Position numbers and translations under genes: made by a program | The notes under the pieces: generated by a model | What the model was told of the DNA's origin: nothing | What the model saw: only the letters and a program-made list of their open reading frames with translations | The model's database searches: none | Part shown: positions 18,619 through 26,120 of the stretch, in pieces | Layout: each line of letters starts with the position of its first letter | How positions within the stretch are numbered: position 1 is the first letter of the stretch | NCBI RefSeq assembly: GCF_918698085.1 | Contig: NZ_CAKKLP010000003.1 | Span: 310,001-374,000 of the forward strand | From: Chryseobacterium sp. Bi04 | Lineage (GTDB): Bacteria > Bacteroidota > Bacteroidia > Flavobacteriales > Weeksellaceae | DNA length: 64,000 bases | Reading direction: 5' to 3'

Positions 18619-18978
18619 ATGATGAAAAGAAGTGAAGAAATTACGAGTCAGTATTTTGACTTTTTAGATAAACATGTCAGGGATGTAATTTCCGGCAATG
18701 TTCCTGAATTTATGGAGCTGAATAAAATTGCAGGAAAACTTGCTATTTCACATACACACCTTACGGATACTCTTAAAAAAGAAACAGGGAAACATCCATG
18801 CTATTTTTATGATGAAAAAATTATTGATGAGGCCAAGCTTATGTTGACTACCTCAAAGAAGTCTGTCGCAGAGATTGCCCGTATTTTTACTTATGACCCC
18901 TCCAATTTTTCTAAATTCTTTAAAAAGATGACAGGTGAAACCCCCGGTAATTTTAGAGAATTTAATAAAAAAGAATAG
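18619..18978 (+). CDS. AraC-family helix-turn-helix protein (DNA-binding domain only)
   Basis: 119 residues, essentially just the double HTH: LNKIAGKLAISHTHLTDTLKKE and KSVAEIARIFTYDPSNFSKF, ending in GETPGNFREF. No ligand-binding domain. It starts 88 bases after the LuxR gene on the same strand, so could be cotranscribed with it. Target unknown. Confidence 0.85.
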   Translation: MMKRSEEITSQYFDFLDKHVRDVISGNVPEFMELNKIAGKLAISHTHLTDTLKKETGKHPCYFYDEKIIDEAKLMLTTSKKSVAEIARIFTYDPSNFSKFFKKMTGETPGNFREFNKKE

Positions 18979-19123
18979 TTTGTTTGAATACAGGGTCCGT
19001 TTTTTAAGTGTTTTTGTATCTTAACTTCTCTATAATGTGAGTTAAATATATTGGAATTATATAACAAATAACATTTTAATAAATACTCAGAAGATCACAT
19101 AAAAAAATAATGTTGTATAAATG

Positions 19124-19154
19124 AGATAGTTGCAAATAACAACTATCTTTTTTG
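19124..19154 (+). terminator. Intrinsic terminator in the 18979-19406 gap
   Basis: AGATAGTTG (19124-19132) pairs with CAACTATCT (19140-19148) and is followed by T residues. It is 146 bases after the AraC stop. The rest of this 428-base gap is AT-rich, with a promoter element near its end and no gene that I can support. Confidence 0.8.
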
Positions 19155-19356
19155 CTATTTATTTATTGATATTGCTTTATCATTCTCTTTTTTTTGTTAA
19201 ATTTAGATTAGAAAAATTTATTGAATTAATTTAGAACAAAATATGCTAAGTGTCATGAAAACAGAAGCAATTTTGCCTCTATGAAAATAAGAATAAACTG
19301 CTCTGTATTAATAATATTTTAATACCATACAGAAGCTGTGTAATCTTATATAATTA

Positions 19357-19364
19357 TATATTTG
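19357..19364 (+). promoter_or_regulatory. TATATTTG -7 element of the acyltransferase gene
   Basis: Exact TAnnTTTG match 42 bases before the ATG at 19407. The leader between them is a strand-biased A/C repeat (ACAAACACAAACACACAAAC). No clear -33 element. Confidence 0.6.
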
Positions 19365-19406
19365 CTTCTTTAAGTCACAAACACAAACACACAAACAACA
19401 TTAAGG

Positions 19407-20663
19407 ATGAGTATTGATTTTACAACGGCAACTTTTAAAGATTTTGAAAATATTCCGGATTACGATATTGCTCAAAGAGCGGAATATTTTTACGAATTCC
19501 TGGACCATATGAAATCCAGAGGGCATATGAACTACAGGCTGAAAAATACCTCAGGAACCAATGCAACATTGAATATTGATATTGCAGATCACAATAAGGA
19601 ATATGTAAGTTTCGTTTCCAGTGATTATTTAGGATTTACGCAGCATCCAAAAGTAAAACAGGCTGCTATTGAAGGAATTGAGAAATATGGAACCGGAACA
19701 GGAGCATCACCCCTTATCGGTGGACATTTTGATTATCATAATGCTATAGAAAAAAAAATTGCCGGCTTTTTTGGAAGAAGTGAAGAAGAAGTAATATTGT
19801 TTACTACAGGCTATGCTGCTAACAGTGCTACTTTGCAGATTTTAATGCAGAAAGAAGATATTGCTATTTTAGATATGGGTGTACACGCCAGTGTGCATGA
19901 AGGATGTGCTTTTACAAATAAAAAAACATTTCCCCACAATAATTTAGAAGCTTTGGAACATATTTTGAAGATATCTGAAAATACGTACCGTACAAAGCTT
20001 GTTATAGTGGATGGAGTATACTCTCAGGAAGGAGATACTTCACGTGCTAAAGAAATATATGATCTTGTGAAAAAATATAATGCCTATCTCATGGTAGATG
20101 ACGCACATGGTGTCGGAGTTATGGGAAAAACCGGAAGAGGAGCCCTTGAAGATGACGGTTTATTGGATAAGGTAGATTTTATAACAGGAACATCGAGTAA
20201 AACGTTTGGTAACCTGGGAGGGTATGTTATTGCGAATAAAAAAATAACATCATTCCTTAAGTTCCAGTCTCGTCAGCACATTTTCTCCGTAACAGCACCC
20301 CCTTCTTCCTTCGGAATTTTGAAAGCAATTGATTTAATTGATGAAGAACCATTCTGGAAGGATAAACTGTGGAATAATATTAATTATTTTAAAAATGGAC
20401 TTAATGATCTGGGGTTGGATACAGGAATCACCTGCTCAGCCATTATTCCGGTAAAAATAGGGGATCAGAGTAAAATGTGGGATATTGGCAGAATATTGCT
20501 TGAAGAAGGAGTGTATACAAACCCTATTATGTATCCTGCTGTAGCCAGAAAAGATGCCCGTATCAGAATGACTGTAACGGCGCGACACGAAAAAGAGCAT
20601 CTTGACAAAACATTGAATGTCTTTGATAATATTAATAAAAAATTGCATATTGCGAAAAAATAA
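19407..20663 (+). CDS. Serine palmitoyltransferase / cysteate acyltransferase-type alpha-oxoamine synthase
   Basis: 418 residues. PLP-dependent alpha-oxoamine synthase: YGTGTGASPLIGGHF (substrate/CoA region), DDAHGVGVMGKTGRG (PLP-binding Asp-x-x-His) and GTSSKTFGNLGGY with the Schiff-base Lys. It condenses an acyl-CoA with an amino acid, losing CO2. In Flavobacteriia, homologues make sphinganine from serine or capnine-type sulfonolipids from cysteate; the sequence alone does not tell me which. 2-Amino-3-ketobutyrate CoA ligase is less likely because the protein has an extended N-terminus of about 50 residues like SPT homologues. A TetR gene follows after 6 bases. Confidence 0.82.
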   Translation: MSIDFTTATFKDFENIPDYDIAQRAEYFYEFLDHMKSRGHMNYRLKNTSGTNATLNIDIADHNKEYVSFVSSDYLGFTQHPKVKQAAIEGIEKYGTGTGASPLIGGHFDYHNAIEKKIAGFFGRSEEEVILFTTGYAANSATLQILMQKEDIAILDMGVHASVHEGCAFTNKKTFPHNNLEALEHILKISENTYRTKLVIVDGVYSQEGDTSRAKEIYDLVKKYNAYLMVDDAHGVGVMGKTGRGALEDDGLLDKVDFITGTSSKTFGNLGGYVIANKKITSFLKFQSRQHIFSVTAPPSSFGILKAIDLIDEEPFWKDKLWNNINYFKNGLNDLGLDTGITCSAIIPVKIGDQSKMWDIGRILLEEGVYTNPIMYPAVARKDARIRMTVTARHEKEHLDKTLNVFDNINKKLHIAKK

Positions 20664-20669
20664 TAAGTT

Positions 20670-21302
20670 ATGCCTAGAAAAGTAGTGCAAGGCCCCATTA
20701 GGGACAAAGAAAAAACAAAACAAAAACTGCTTGCAGCAGTTGGGAAAATTTTGAGAGTAAAAGGCTATTCAGGTCTGAAAGTAAGTAAAATTGCAGCAGT
20801 AGCCGGATTTGATAAAAAACTTATCTATGAGTACTTTGGAAGTACCGATAAGCTTATTGACGAGTATATAAAATCTCAGGATTACTGGACTAAGTTTAGC
20901 CCGAATATAGAAGAAGAAGTACAGATTGGAAAAGGTAAAGAAGCTTTAACTCAGGGAATTCTTACGCAGTTTGAAAGCCTTAAGAAAAATAAGGAACTTC
21001 AAAAGATTATTCTTTGGGAGCTTTCTGAAAGTAAACCTATCCTTAAAAATATCTTAAAGCAAAGAGAAGAAGTAGGGGCTAATTTATTTGAAAATGTAAC
21101 AGACCCATATTTTGGAGAAAATGCAACAAGCATAAGAGCAATGCTGGCTTTAGTGGTAGCAGGAGTTTATTACCTAAACCTATTTCCTGCCTATAACGGA
21201 ACCGAATTCTGCGGTATTGATATGAGGACTGAAGAAGGAAGAGGAGAAGTTGAAAAAGTGATTGTTGAGATTATCGATCATTTTTACAAAATCAAAAAAT
21301 GA
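20670..21302 (+). CDS. TetR-family transcriptional regulator
   Basis: 210 residues. N-terminal TetR HTH: TKQKLLAAVGKILRVKGYSGLKVSKIA then AGFDKKLIYEYFGSTDKLIDEY. The C-terminal helical domain is the usual ligand/dimer part. Six bases after the acyltransferase gene, so in the same operon and a candidate regulator of this membrane-lipid step, perhaps through acyl-CoA (inference). Confidence 0.9.
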   Translation: MPRKVVQGPIRDKEKTKQKLLAAVGKILRVKGYSGLKVSKIAAVAGFDKKLIYEYFGSTDKLIDEYIKSQDYWTKFSPNIEEEVQIGKGKEALTQGILTQFESLKKNKELQKIILWELSESKPILKNILKQREEVGANLFENVTDPYFGENATSIRAMLALVVAGVYYLNLFPAYNGTEFCGIDMRTEEGRGEVEKVIVEIIDHFYKIKK

Positions 21303-21400
21303 TGACTAAAAGTTTTCCAATTTGATCAGAAATAAAATTTTGTAGATAATTTGAAAACTTTTAATTTTCAAATTAAAACTATATTCCTTATTTTTGACCA

Positions 21401-22486
21401 ATGGAAAATTTTATAGTATCTGCAAGAAAATATCGCCCCCAAGAGTTTGATACAGTTGTTGGGCAATCTCATATTACGGATACTTTAGAACATGCAATTG
21501 AAGAGAGCCAGTTGGCCCAGGCTCTACTTTTTTGTGGACCTCGTGGTGTGGGTAAAACTACTTGTGCCAGAATTCTGGCGAGAAAGATCAATGAAAAAGA
21601 CGGCTCAGTCTCAGAAGATGGCTTTGCCTACAATATCTATGAGCTGGATGCTGCATCCAACAACTCTGTAGATGATATCAGAGAACTTATTGATCAGGTA
21701 CGTTTTGCCCCTCAGGTAGGAAAATATAAAGTGTATATCATTGACGAGGTACACATGCTGTCTTCTGCTGCTTTTAATGCTTTCCTTAAAACACTTGAAG
21801 AACCGCCGGCGCATGCTATTTTTATTTTGGCAACTACCGAAAAGCACAAGATAATTCCTACCATTTTATCGCGGTGTCAGATTTATGACTTCAAGAGAAT
21901 TGTTATTGAAGATATCCAGAATCATCTAAGAAATATTGCTCAGAAAGAAAATATCCAGTATGAGGAAGATGCTCTTTATATGATTGCCCAGAAGGCCGAT
22001 GGTGCTTTAAGAGATGCATTATCTATTTTTGACAGGCTCTCCACATTCTCTCAGAAGAATATTACATTGGCCAAGGCTGCTGAAGTTCTCAATATCTTAG
22101 ATTATGACCAGTATCTGAATATCGCGGATCTGGCCAAAGAGAATAAAATCCCGGAAGCGCTATTCGCCTTTAATGAGATAGTAAAAAAAGGTTTTGATCC
22201 TCATATTTTTATTGCAGGCTTAGGAAACCATTTCAGAGATCTTATGATGGCCCAGAATACGGCCACTTTAGAACTCATTGAAGTAGGAGAGAAGACCAAG
22301 ATCAAGTTTGTAGAACAGAGCCAGAAATGGAACGCCCAGCAATTGATTGACGCTGTTGAGATTTGTAACCACGCAGATATCAATTATAAAAATTCTAAAA
22401 ACCCAAGACTTACGGTTGAAATTGCATTAATGCAGCTGGCTTCTCTGACAGCTAATTTAGGTGATACTAAAAAAAAAAGTTCTTAA
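21401..22486 (+). CDS. dnaX: DNA polymerase III gamma subunit (zero-frame product of dnaX)
   Basis: 361 residues covering clamp-loader domains I-III. N-terminal SARKYRPQEFDTVVGQ, Walker A CGPRGVGKTT (about 45-54), DEXX box IIDEVHML, sensor 1 LATTEKHK and arginine-finger SRC. The four-Cys zinc module found between Walker A and LDAASNN in E. coli DnaX is replaced by a short Cys-free loop. The frame ends at TAA (22484-22486), two codons after an A10 tract and exactly at the end of domain III. The tau-specific C-terminus continues in the -1 frame. The gamma-like product would form an active AAA+ clamp loader without the helicase/polymerase-binding tail. Confidence 0.93.
   Translation: MENFIVSARKYRPQEFDTVVGQSHITDTLEHAIEESQLAQALLFCGPRGVGKTTCARILARKINEKDGSVSEDGFAYNIYELDAASNNSVDDIRELIDQVRFAPQVGKYKVYIIDEVHMLSSAAFNAFLKTLEEPPAHAIFILATTEKHKIIPTILSRCQIYDFKRIVIEDIQNHLRNIAQKENIQYEEDALYMIAQKADGALRDALSIFDRLSTFSQKNITLAKAAEVLNILDYDQYLNIADLAKENKIPEALFAFNEIVKKGFDPHIFIAGLGNHFRDLMMAQNTATLELIEVGEKTKIKFVEQSQKWNAQQLIDAVEICNHADINYKNSKNPRLTVEIALMQLASLTANLGDTKKKSS
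22469..22486 (+). other. dnaX A10 slippery tract and following gamma stop
   Basis: Ten A (22469-22478) read AAA-AAA-AAA in the zero frame, then AGT-TCT-TAA. A one-base backward slip (heptamer A-AAA-AAA) or an added A in the transcript leads into the open -1 frame. E. coli dnaX uses A-AAA-AAG ribosomal frameshifting and Thermus dnaX a run of nine A for transcript slippage. AGGTGA lies just upstream (22459-22464). No strong stem-loop is seen within 10 bases downstream. Confidence 0.65.
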
Positions 22487-23100
22487 TACTGGCACCATTT
22501 CTCAGTGAGAAGCAGGAAGTAAAAATACCTGTAAAGGTTCCTGAGAAAAAAGAATTACCCGTACAGCCCGCAGTTCCACACCTTGATGCTGTTCAGGAAA
22601 CTGTTATTCAGAAAACCAATAAACCTTTATCGAGACCAGGAGGTTCTTCAGGCTTCAGTATCAATTCTTTTCTGAATAAAGAAGAGAAAGAAGTGGTGGA
22701 AGAAACCGTAATCGTGAAAACTGAAAAACTTCCGCAAAATCATTTTACCGAGACAGACCTGCAAGCAGAATGGACCCTTATGCTCAAACAGCTGCAGAGA
22801 AAAGACGGTTTTATCTTTAATGCCGTAAAAACCTTTAAACTGGTCAAGGAAGAAGAAAATAAAATCAAAGTTTTATACCCTTCAGATTCTGCTAAAGTGG
22901 AATTTGATAAAATAAGTGGAGAATTTTTCAATCATTTCAGAAGCAAAGTTCACAATCATTCTATTGTCATAGAATACCAGCGGGACGTTGAAAATCTGAA
23001 GATTGAGGTGGTCACCAAAAGAAAAATATTTGAAAAATTTATAGAAAAAAATCCGCTTTTAAAAGATCTTGATGATTTAATGAAGTTTGATTTGACATAA
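22471..23100 (+). CDS. dnaX: DNA polymerase III tau-specific C-terminal region (dnaX, -1 frame)
   Basis: This frame is open from the A10 tract to 23100 without needing its own start; its first in-frame ATG is only at 22693 with no good initiation context. It begins KKKFLILAPF, then a Pro/Glu/Lys-rich linker, then domain-V-like sequence (TDLQAEWTLMLKQLQRKDGF and IKVLYPSDSAKVEF), as expected for tau. Joined to the gamma part it gives about 567 residues. Either programmed frameshifting makes both forms or the tract has a one-base sequencing/assembly error and only tau exists. Confidence 0.75.
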   Translation, partial: KKKFLILAPFLSEKQEVKIPVKVPEKKELPVQPAVPHLDAVQETVIQKTNKPLSRPGGSSGFSINSFLNKEEKEVVEETVIVKTEKLPQNHFTETDLQAEWTLMLKQLQRKDGFIFNAVKTFKLVKEEENKIKVLYPSDSAKVEFDKISGEFFNHFRSKVHNHSIVIEYQRDVENLKIEVVTKRKIFEKFIEKNPLLKDLDDLMKFDLT

Positions 23101-23114
23101 TTTTTATATATTTG
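23086..23114 (+). promoter_or_regulatory. Promoter of the aromatic leader-DAHP synthase transcript
   Basis: TTTG (23086-23089), N17, TATATTTG (23107-23114): an exact Bacteroidota consensus match lying over the 3' end of dnaX. A second -7-like TAATTTTG is at 23120-23127. Transcription from about 23120 would give a leader of roughly 370 bases before the DAHP synthase ATG. Confidence 0.72.
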
Positions 23115-23197
23115 TGAAATAATTTTGTGAAAAATAATTTTTTGACAAAAGCAAATACTAACAAGAAACGATAAAACAAGACATTTCCAGAACAAAA

Positions 23198-23326
23198 ATG
23201 GAAAATTTATTGACAACATATCTGTCTTATTTTACACCCGCTAATTATTTTAGCGGTTATTTTAGCTTTTCTTCTTCTTATTATAGAAATTTCAGAACCT
23301 ATTACCGATTTTACTGGTACTACTAA
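23198..23326 (+). CDS. Tyr/Phe-rich leader peptide upstream of DAHP synthase-chorismate mutase
   Basis: 42 codons, ATG 23198 to TAA 23324-23326. The peptide has 11 Tyr, 6 Phe and 1 Trp: 18 of 42 residues are the end products of the pathway whose first enzyme is encoded 167 bases downstream. Tyr pairs are at residues 28-29, 35-36 and 41-42, and the peptide ends Phe-Tyr-Trp-Tyr-Tyr. It has no signal-peptide or domain character and such composition by chance is improbable. By analogy with pheL/trpL it should be an attenuation peptide on which ribosomes stall when charged tRNA-Tyr or tRNA-Phe is scarce. Promoter match upstream; alternative RNA pairings overlap and follow it. Confidence 0.8.
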   Translation: MENLLTTYLSYFTPANYFSGYFSFSSSYYRNFRTYYRFYWYY

Positions 23327-23450
23327 CTGAATTTCTTTCCAAAAAATACAGGAGGAGTGAAGCCCTTTTATTCTCCTGATTCCTTTAAAAAAAATTTGAA
23401 CGGCATTTTTTGAAAAGAATTATAAAGTAAATTTATAATGAAAGGGCCGT
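23271..23450 (+). promoter_or_regulatory. Candidate attenuator: mutually exclusive RNA stems between leader peptide and DAHP synthase
   Basis: By-eye pairing gives four segments. Segment 1 CUUCUUCU (23271-23278, just before codons Tyr28-Tyr29) pairs with segment 2 AGGAGGAG (23350-23357). Segment 2 CAGGAGGA (23349-23356) alternatively pairs with UUCUCCUG (23371-23378). Segment 3 GCCCUUUUAUU (23362-23372) pairs with segment 4 AAUGAAAGGGC (23437-23447), 11 bp with one G-U. Segment 4 also pairs with ACGGC-A-UUUUUU (23400-23411). The 1:2, 2:3, 3:4 order mirrors the trp attenuator. The 3:4 stem has a long loop and no U-run after it, so the output mechanism is unclear. Confidence 0.55.
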
Positions 23451-23493
23451 GCTGTGAACTTTAGAATAAATAACAAAACAATAAATTTAGAAT

Positions 23494-24576
23494 ATGAACC
23501 TAAAAGATTTAAAAAGCGAGTGGATCAGTGGGCTTACACAGCCTCTAATGATTGCAGGACCGTGTAGCGCAGAAAGTGAAGCTCAAATGCTTGAAACGGC
23601 TAAAAGAATTAAAGAATCAAATGCTCAGGTATCTGTTTTCCGTGCAGGAATCTGGAAGCCCCGTACCAAACCCAATGGTTTTGAAGGGGTAGGAGTAATT
23701 GGTTTAAACTGGCTAAAAAAAGTAAAAGAAGAATACGGTTTTAAAACTGCTACGGAAGTTGCGAATGCACATCACGTGTTTGCCGCTTTAGAAGCAGATG
23801 TAGATGTTCTTTGGATTGGGGCACGCTCTACAGTAAACCCTTTTACCGTGCAGGAAATTGCGATGGCCTTAAGAGGTACAGACAAACCTGTATTCGTTAA
23901 AAATCCGGTGAATCCTGATTTAGCTTTATGGATTGGCGCTTTAGAAAGACTTTTAGGCCAGGATATTAAAAATCTTGGAGTCATTCACAGAGGATTTTCC
24001 ACATACCAGAAAACAAAATACAGAAATAACCCGAATTGGCAGATTGCTTTGGATTTCAAAAGTCAGTTCCCGGATATTCCAATGCTGATTGACCCTTCCC
24101 ATATCTGTGGAAACAGAACAGGATTAGCTGATATCACCCAGGAAGCGCTTAACGTAGGATACCAGGGAGCTATCATTGAGAGCCACTGTAATCCTGATGA
24201 AGCATGGAGTGATGCAGCGCAACAGATTACCCCTGAAGTATTGGCAGAGCTTATCGGAAACTTAAAAGTAAGGAGCTCAAATCTGGCAGGATTTGAAGGT
24301 GAAATGGGAAGACACAGAACTTTAATTTCTGATCTTGACTTCCAGTTAATAGAACTTCTTTCTCAAAGAATGAAAATCTCAGAAAAAATCGGAAAACTTA
24401 AAAAGGAAAATGATATTGCAATCTTCCAGCCTGAGCGTTGGAAAGTAATTACTGAATACGCCAATCAAAAAGCTAAAGAAACAGGAATGTCTAATGAATT
24501 TATTGAAAAGGTATTCAAGGCCATTCATGAAGAATCTATTGAGGTACAGAATAATATCATGATCGATAGAGCCTAA
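23494..24576 (+). CDS. Bifunctional DAHP synthase / chorismate mutase (type II)
   Basis: 360 residues. The N-terminal ~260 residues form a KDO8P-like DAHP synthase barrel: IAGPCSAESEAQM, VFRAGIWKPRTKPNGFEG, DPSHICGNR and IIESHCNPDEAWSDA. The C-terminal ~90 residues are an AroQ-type chorismate mutase: RTLISDLDFQLIELLSQRMKISEKIGKLKKEN. It joins PEP and erythrose-4-phosphate at the head of the shikimate pathway and also converts chorismate to prephenate, the Phe/Tyr branch point. The fusion is typical of Bacteroidota and allows feedback by prephenate. The leader peptide upstream suggests control by Tyr/Phe supply. rsgA lies downstream behind a hairpin. Confidence 0.95.
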   Translation: MNLKDLKSEWISGLTQPLMIAGPCSAESEAQMLETAKRIKESNAQVSVFRAGIWKPRTKPNGFEGVGVIGLNWLKKVKEEYGFKTATEVANAHHVFAALEADVDVLWIGARSTVNPFTVQEIAMALRGTDKPVFVKNPVNPDLALWIGALERLLGQDIKNLGVIHRGFSTYQKTKYRNNPNWQIALDFKSQFPDIPMLIDPSHICGNRTGLADITQEALNVGYQGAIIESHCNPDEAWSDAAQQITPEVLAELIGNLKVRSSNLAGFEGEMGRHRTLISDLDFQLIELLSQRMKISEKIGKLKKENDIAIFQPERWKVITEYANQKAKETGMSNEFIEKVFKAIHEESIEVQNNIMIDRA

Positions 24577-24657
24577 CATGACAAGGCTTAAGATGGAGTA
24601 ATTTGAGCTGAAAAGTTCATAAACTCTGTGAAATAAGTTCTGACGATCATAAATAAA

Positions 24658-24722
24658 GGGCTTAGAGCTTAGGGATAGCTGTAGAAACATTTGTTTTAAA
24701 TTATTTCCTAAACTCTAAGCCC
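24658..24722. terminator. Long-looped hairpin between DAHP synthase and rsgA
   Basis: GGGCTTAGAGCTTAGG (24658-24673) pairs with CCTAAACTCTAAGCCC (24707-24722) with one mismatch around 33 bases. It may end the aromatic transcript, but only a weak T-rich stretch follows. Confidence 0.5.
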
Positions 24723-24744
24723 TAATTTCTATCTCTTAATTTCT

Positions 24745-24752
24745 TATATTTG
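24745..24752 (+). promoter_or_regulatory. TATATTTG -7 element of rsgA
   Basis: Exact TAnnTTTG match 15 bases before the ATG at 24768; no clear -33 element. It indicates that rsgA has its own promoter. Confidence 0.6.
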
Positions 24753-24767
24753 CATCTAGCATTATCT

Positions 24768-25694
24768 ATGAAAGGAAAAATCATTAAATCTACAGGAAGT
24801 TGGTACCAGGTTTTGGAACTGGAAACAAATAAAATTTTCGAGGCCAGAATCCGGGGAAAGTTTAAATTAATAAAAACTAGGCTTACCAATCCGCTTGCAG
24901 TAGGAGATTTTGTTGAATTTCAGTTAGAGCAGGATGATATCGCGTGGATTACCAAAATAGAACCCCGCAGAAATTACCTGATCAGGAAATCAGTAAACCT
25001 TTCAAAAGAGGCTCATATCATCGCTTCCAATATTGATATGGCGTGTTTTATTTTTACCTTGAAACACCCTGAAACATCACTTGGTTTCTTGGATCGTTTT
25101 TTAGCATGCTGTGAAGCTTATAATATTACCCCTTTACTTTTATTCAATAAGATTGATGTCCTGCATGAAGAGGAAATTGAAATTGTAAAAGATATTGAAT
25201 TTCTTTATCAGGAAATAGGGTATGATACATTAGAAATCTCTTCTTATTCCCGTTTGAACCTGGATCAGCTTCAGGAGCTCCTTAAAGATAAGACCTCAGT
25301 ATTCTTCGGCCATTCAGGATGCGGAAAATCTACTTTGGTAAATGCACTGCAGCCCGGGCTTAATTTGAAAACTTCCGAAATTTCCGATACTCACCTCAAA
25401 GGAAAACATACGACAACCTTCGCCCAGATGCATTTTTGGGATTTTGGAGGTAATGTAATTGATACACCCGGTGTTCGTGAGTTTGCCATGATTGATATCG
25501 AAAAAGATGAAGTACAGCATTATTTTCCTGAAATCTTTAAGAAAAGAGAAGAATGTAAATTCCATAACTGCCTTCATATCAATGAGCCCAAATGTGCAGT
25601 TCTGGATGCTTTGGAGACTGGAGAAATTCAACACTCCCGTTATTCTACCTACATTAAGCTTATGGATGAGGCAGAAGAAGCTTCTCAAAAATAA
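24768..25694 (+). CDS. rsgA: Ribosome small subunit-dependent GTPase A
   Basis: 308 residues from MKGKIIKSTG (ATG 24768; an upstream in-frame TTG lies inside the promoter and is rejected). Circularly permuted GTPase: an N-terminal OB fold, G4 NKID (about 126-129), then G1 GHSGCGKST (about 180-188) and G3 DTPG (about 232-235). The C-terminal zinc knuckle is C-x5-C-x-H-x5-C-like, CKFHNCLHINEPKC (about 263-276). It helps late maturation of the 30S subunit. Confidence 0.96.
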   Translation: MKGKIIKSTGSWYQVLELETNKIFEARIRGKFKLIKTRLTNPLAVGDFVEFQLEQDDIAWITKIEPRRNYLIRKSVNLSKEAHIIASNIDMACFIFTLKHPETSLGFLDRFLACCEAYNITPLLLFNKIDVLHEEEIEIVKDIEFLYQEIGYDTLEISSYSRLNLDQLQELLKDKTSVFFGHSGCGKSTLVNALQPGLNLKTSEISDTHLKGKHTTTFAQMHFWDFGGNVIDTPGVREFAMIDIEKDEVQHYFPEIFKKREECKFHNCLHINEPKCAVLDALETGEIQHSRYSTYIKLMDEAEEASQK

Positions 25695-25907
25695 TCACCT
25701 GGTTTCATCTTTACAATACTATCGGATCTATATAAATTGACTCGCAAATAGTTTATGAACATAGAAAAAACAGTTCAGGGGGATCACATTAAAAAATATC
25801 TTATAGTATCGGGTGTCTTATTTTTGATTAAAATTTTTTCCGAAAAAGATAATCCGGCCGATTTTTTCCGTCCTGGAAATAAATACTTTTACAATAACTC
25901 CACTTTT

Positions 25908-25944
25908 TGACATTCAAAATGTCCGGCGTAATGTCATATTTTTG
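25908..25944 (+). promoter_or_regulatory. Operator-like repeats abutting a -7 element in the rsgA-ndk gap
   Basis: Half-sites TGACATT (25908-25914), AATGTC (25918-25923) and AATGTCA (25930-25936) lie directly against TATTTTTG (25937-25944). The first two form the palindrome GACATT-CAA-AATGTC. A TTTG is present at 25906 but 27 bases from the -7 element, longer than usual. This looks like a regulated promoter, yet only a 14-codon ORF follows. It lies in the 605-base gap 25695-26299, whose first 200 bases show nothing recognisable. Confidence 0.4.
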
Positions 25945-25963
25945 AAATATTTGTGCCACCAAA

Positions 25964-26008
25964 ATGAGTCATTTAAAAAAAAATAAAAAAAAATCATTAT
26001 TTCATTGA
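25964..26008 (+). CDS. Possible 14-codon lysine-rich mini-ORF
   Basis: ATG 25964 to TGA 26006-26008 encodes MSHLKKNKKKSLFH, 20 bases downstream of the TATTTTTG element. It is the only ORF positioned to be read from that promoter. It could be a regulatory uORF or chance; the A-rich sequence makes Lys runs likely without selection. Confidence 0.2.
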   Translation: MSHLKKNKKKSLFH

Positions 26009-26095
26009 TTGAAATAGAAGCAATAACGTATTAATATGATTTTATATGGTTTTTAATTTTATCAAATTAGCAATAAAAGTGTTGATTTTTTACAA

Positions 26096-26120
26096 ATAAA
26101 AAACCCAGCCGAAGCTGGGT
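26096..26120 (-). terminator. Strong minus-strand terminator with UUCG tetraloop
   Basis: ACCCAGC (26120-26114) pairs with GCTGGGT (26109-26103) around TTCG and is followed by TTTTTT on the minus strand. On the plus strand the hairpin is followed by A residues, so it acts for minus-strand transcription and does not serve rsgA or ndk. Confidence 0.8.

Noticed and set aside
22693..23100. Separate hypothetical gene downstream of dnaX
   Set aside because: Its frame is open back to the A10 tract and the whole stretch reads as the tau linker and C-terminal domain, so it is part of dnaX.
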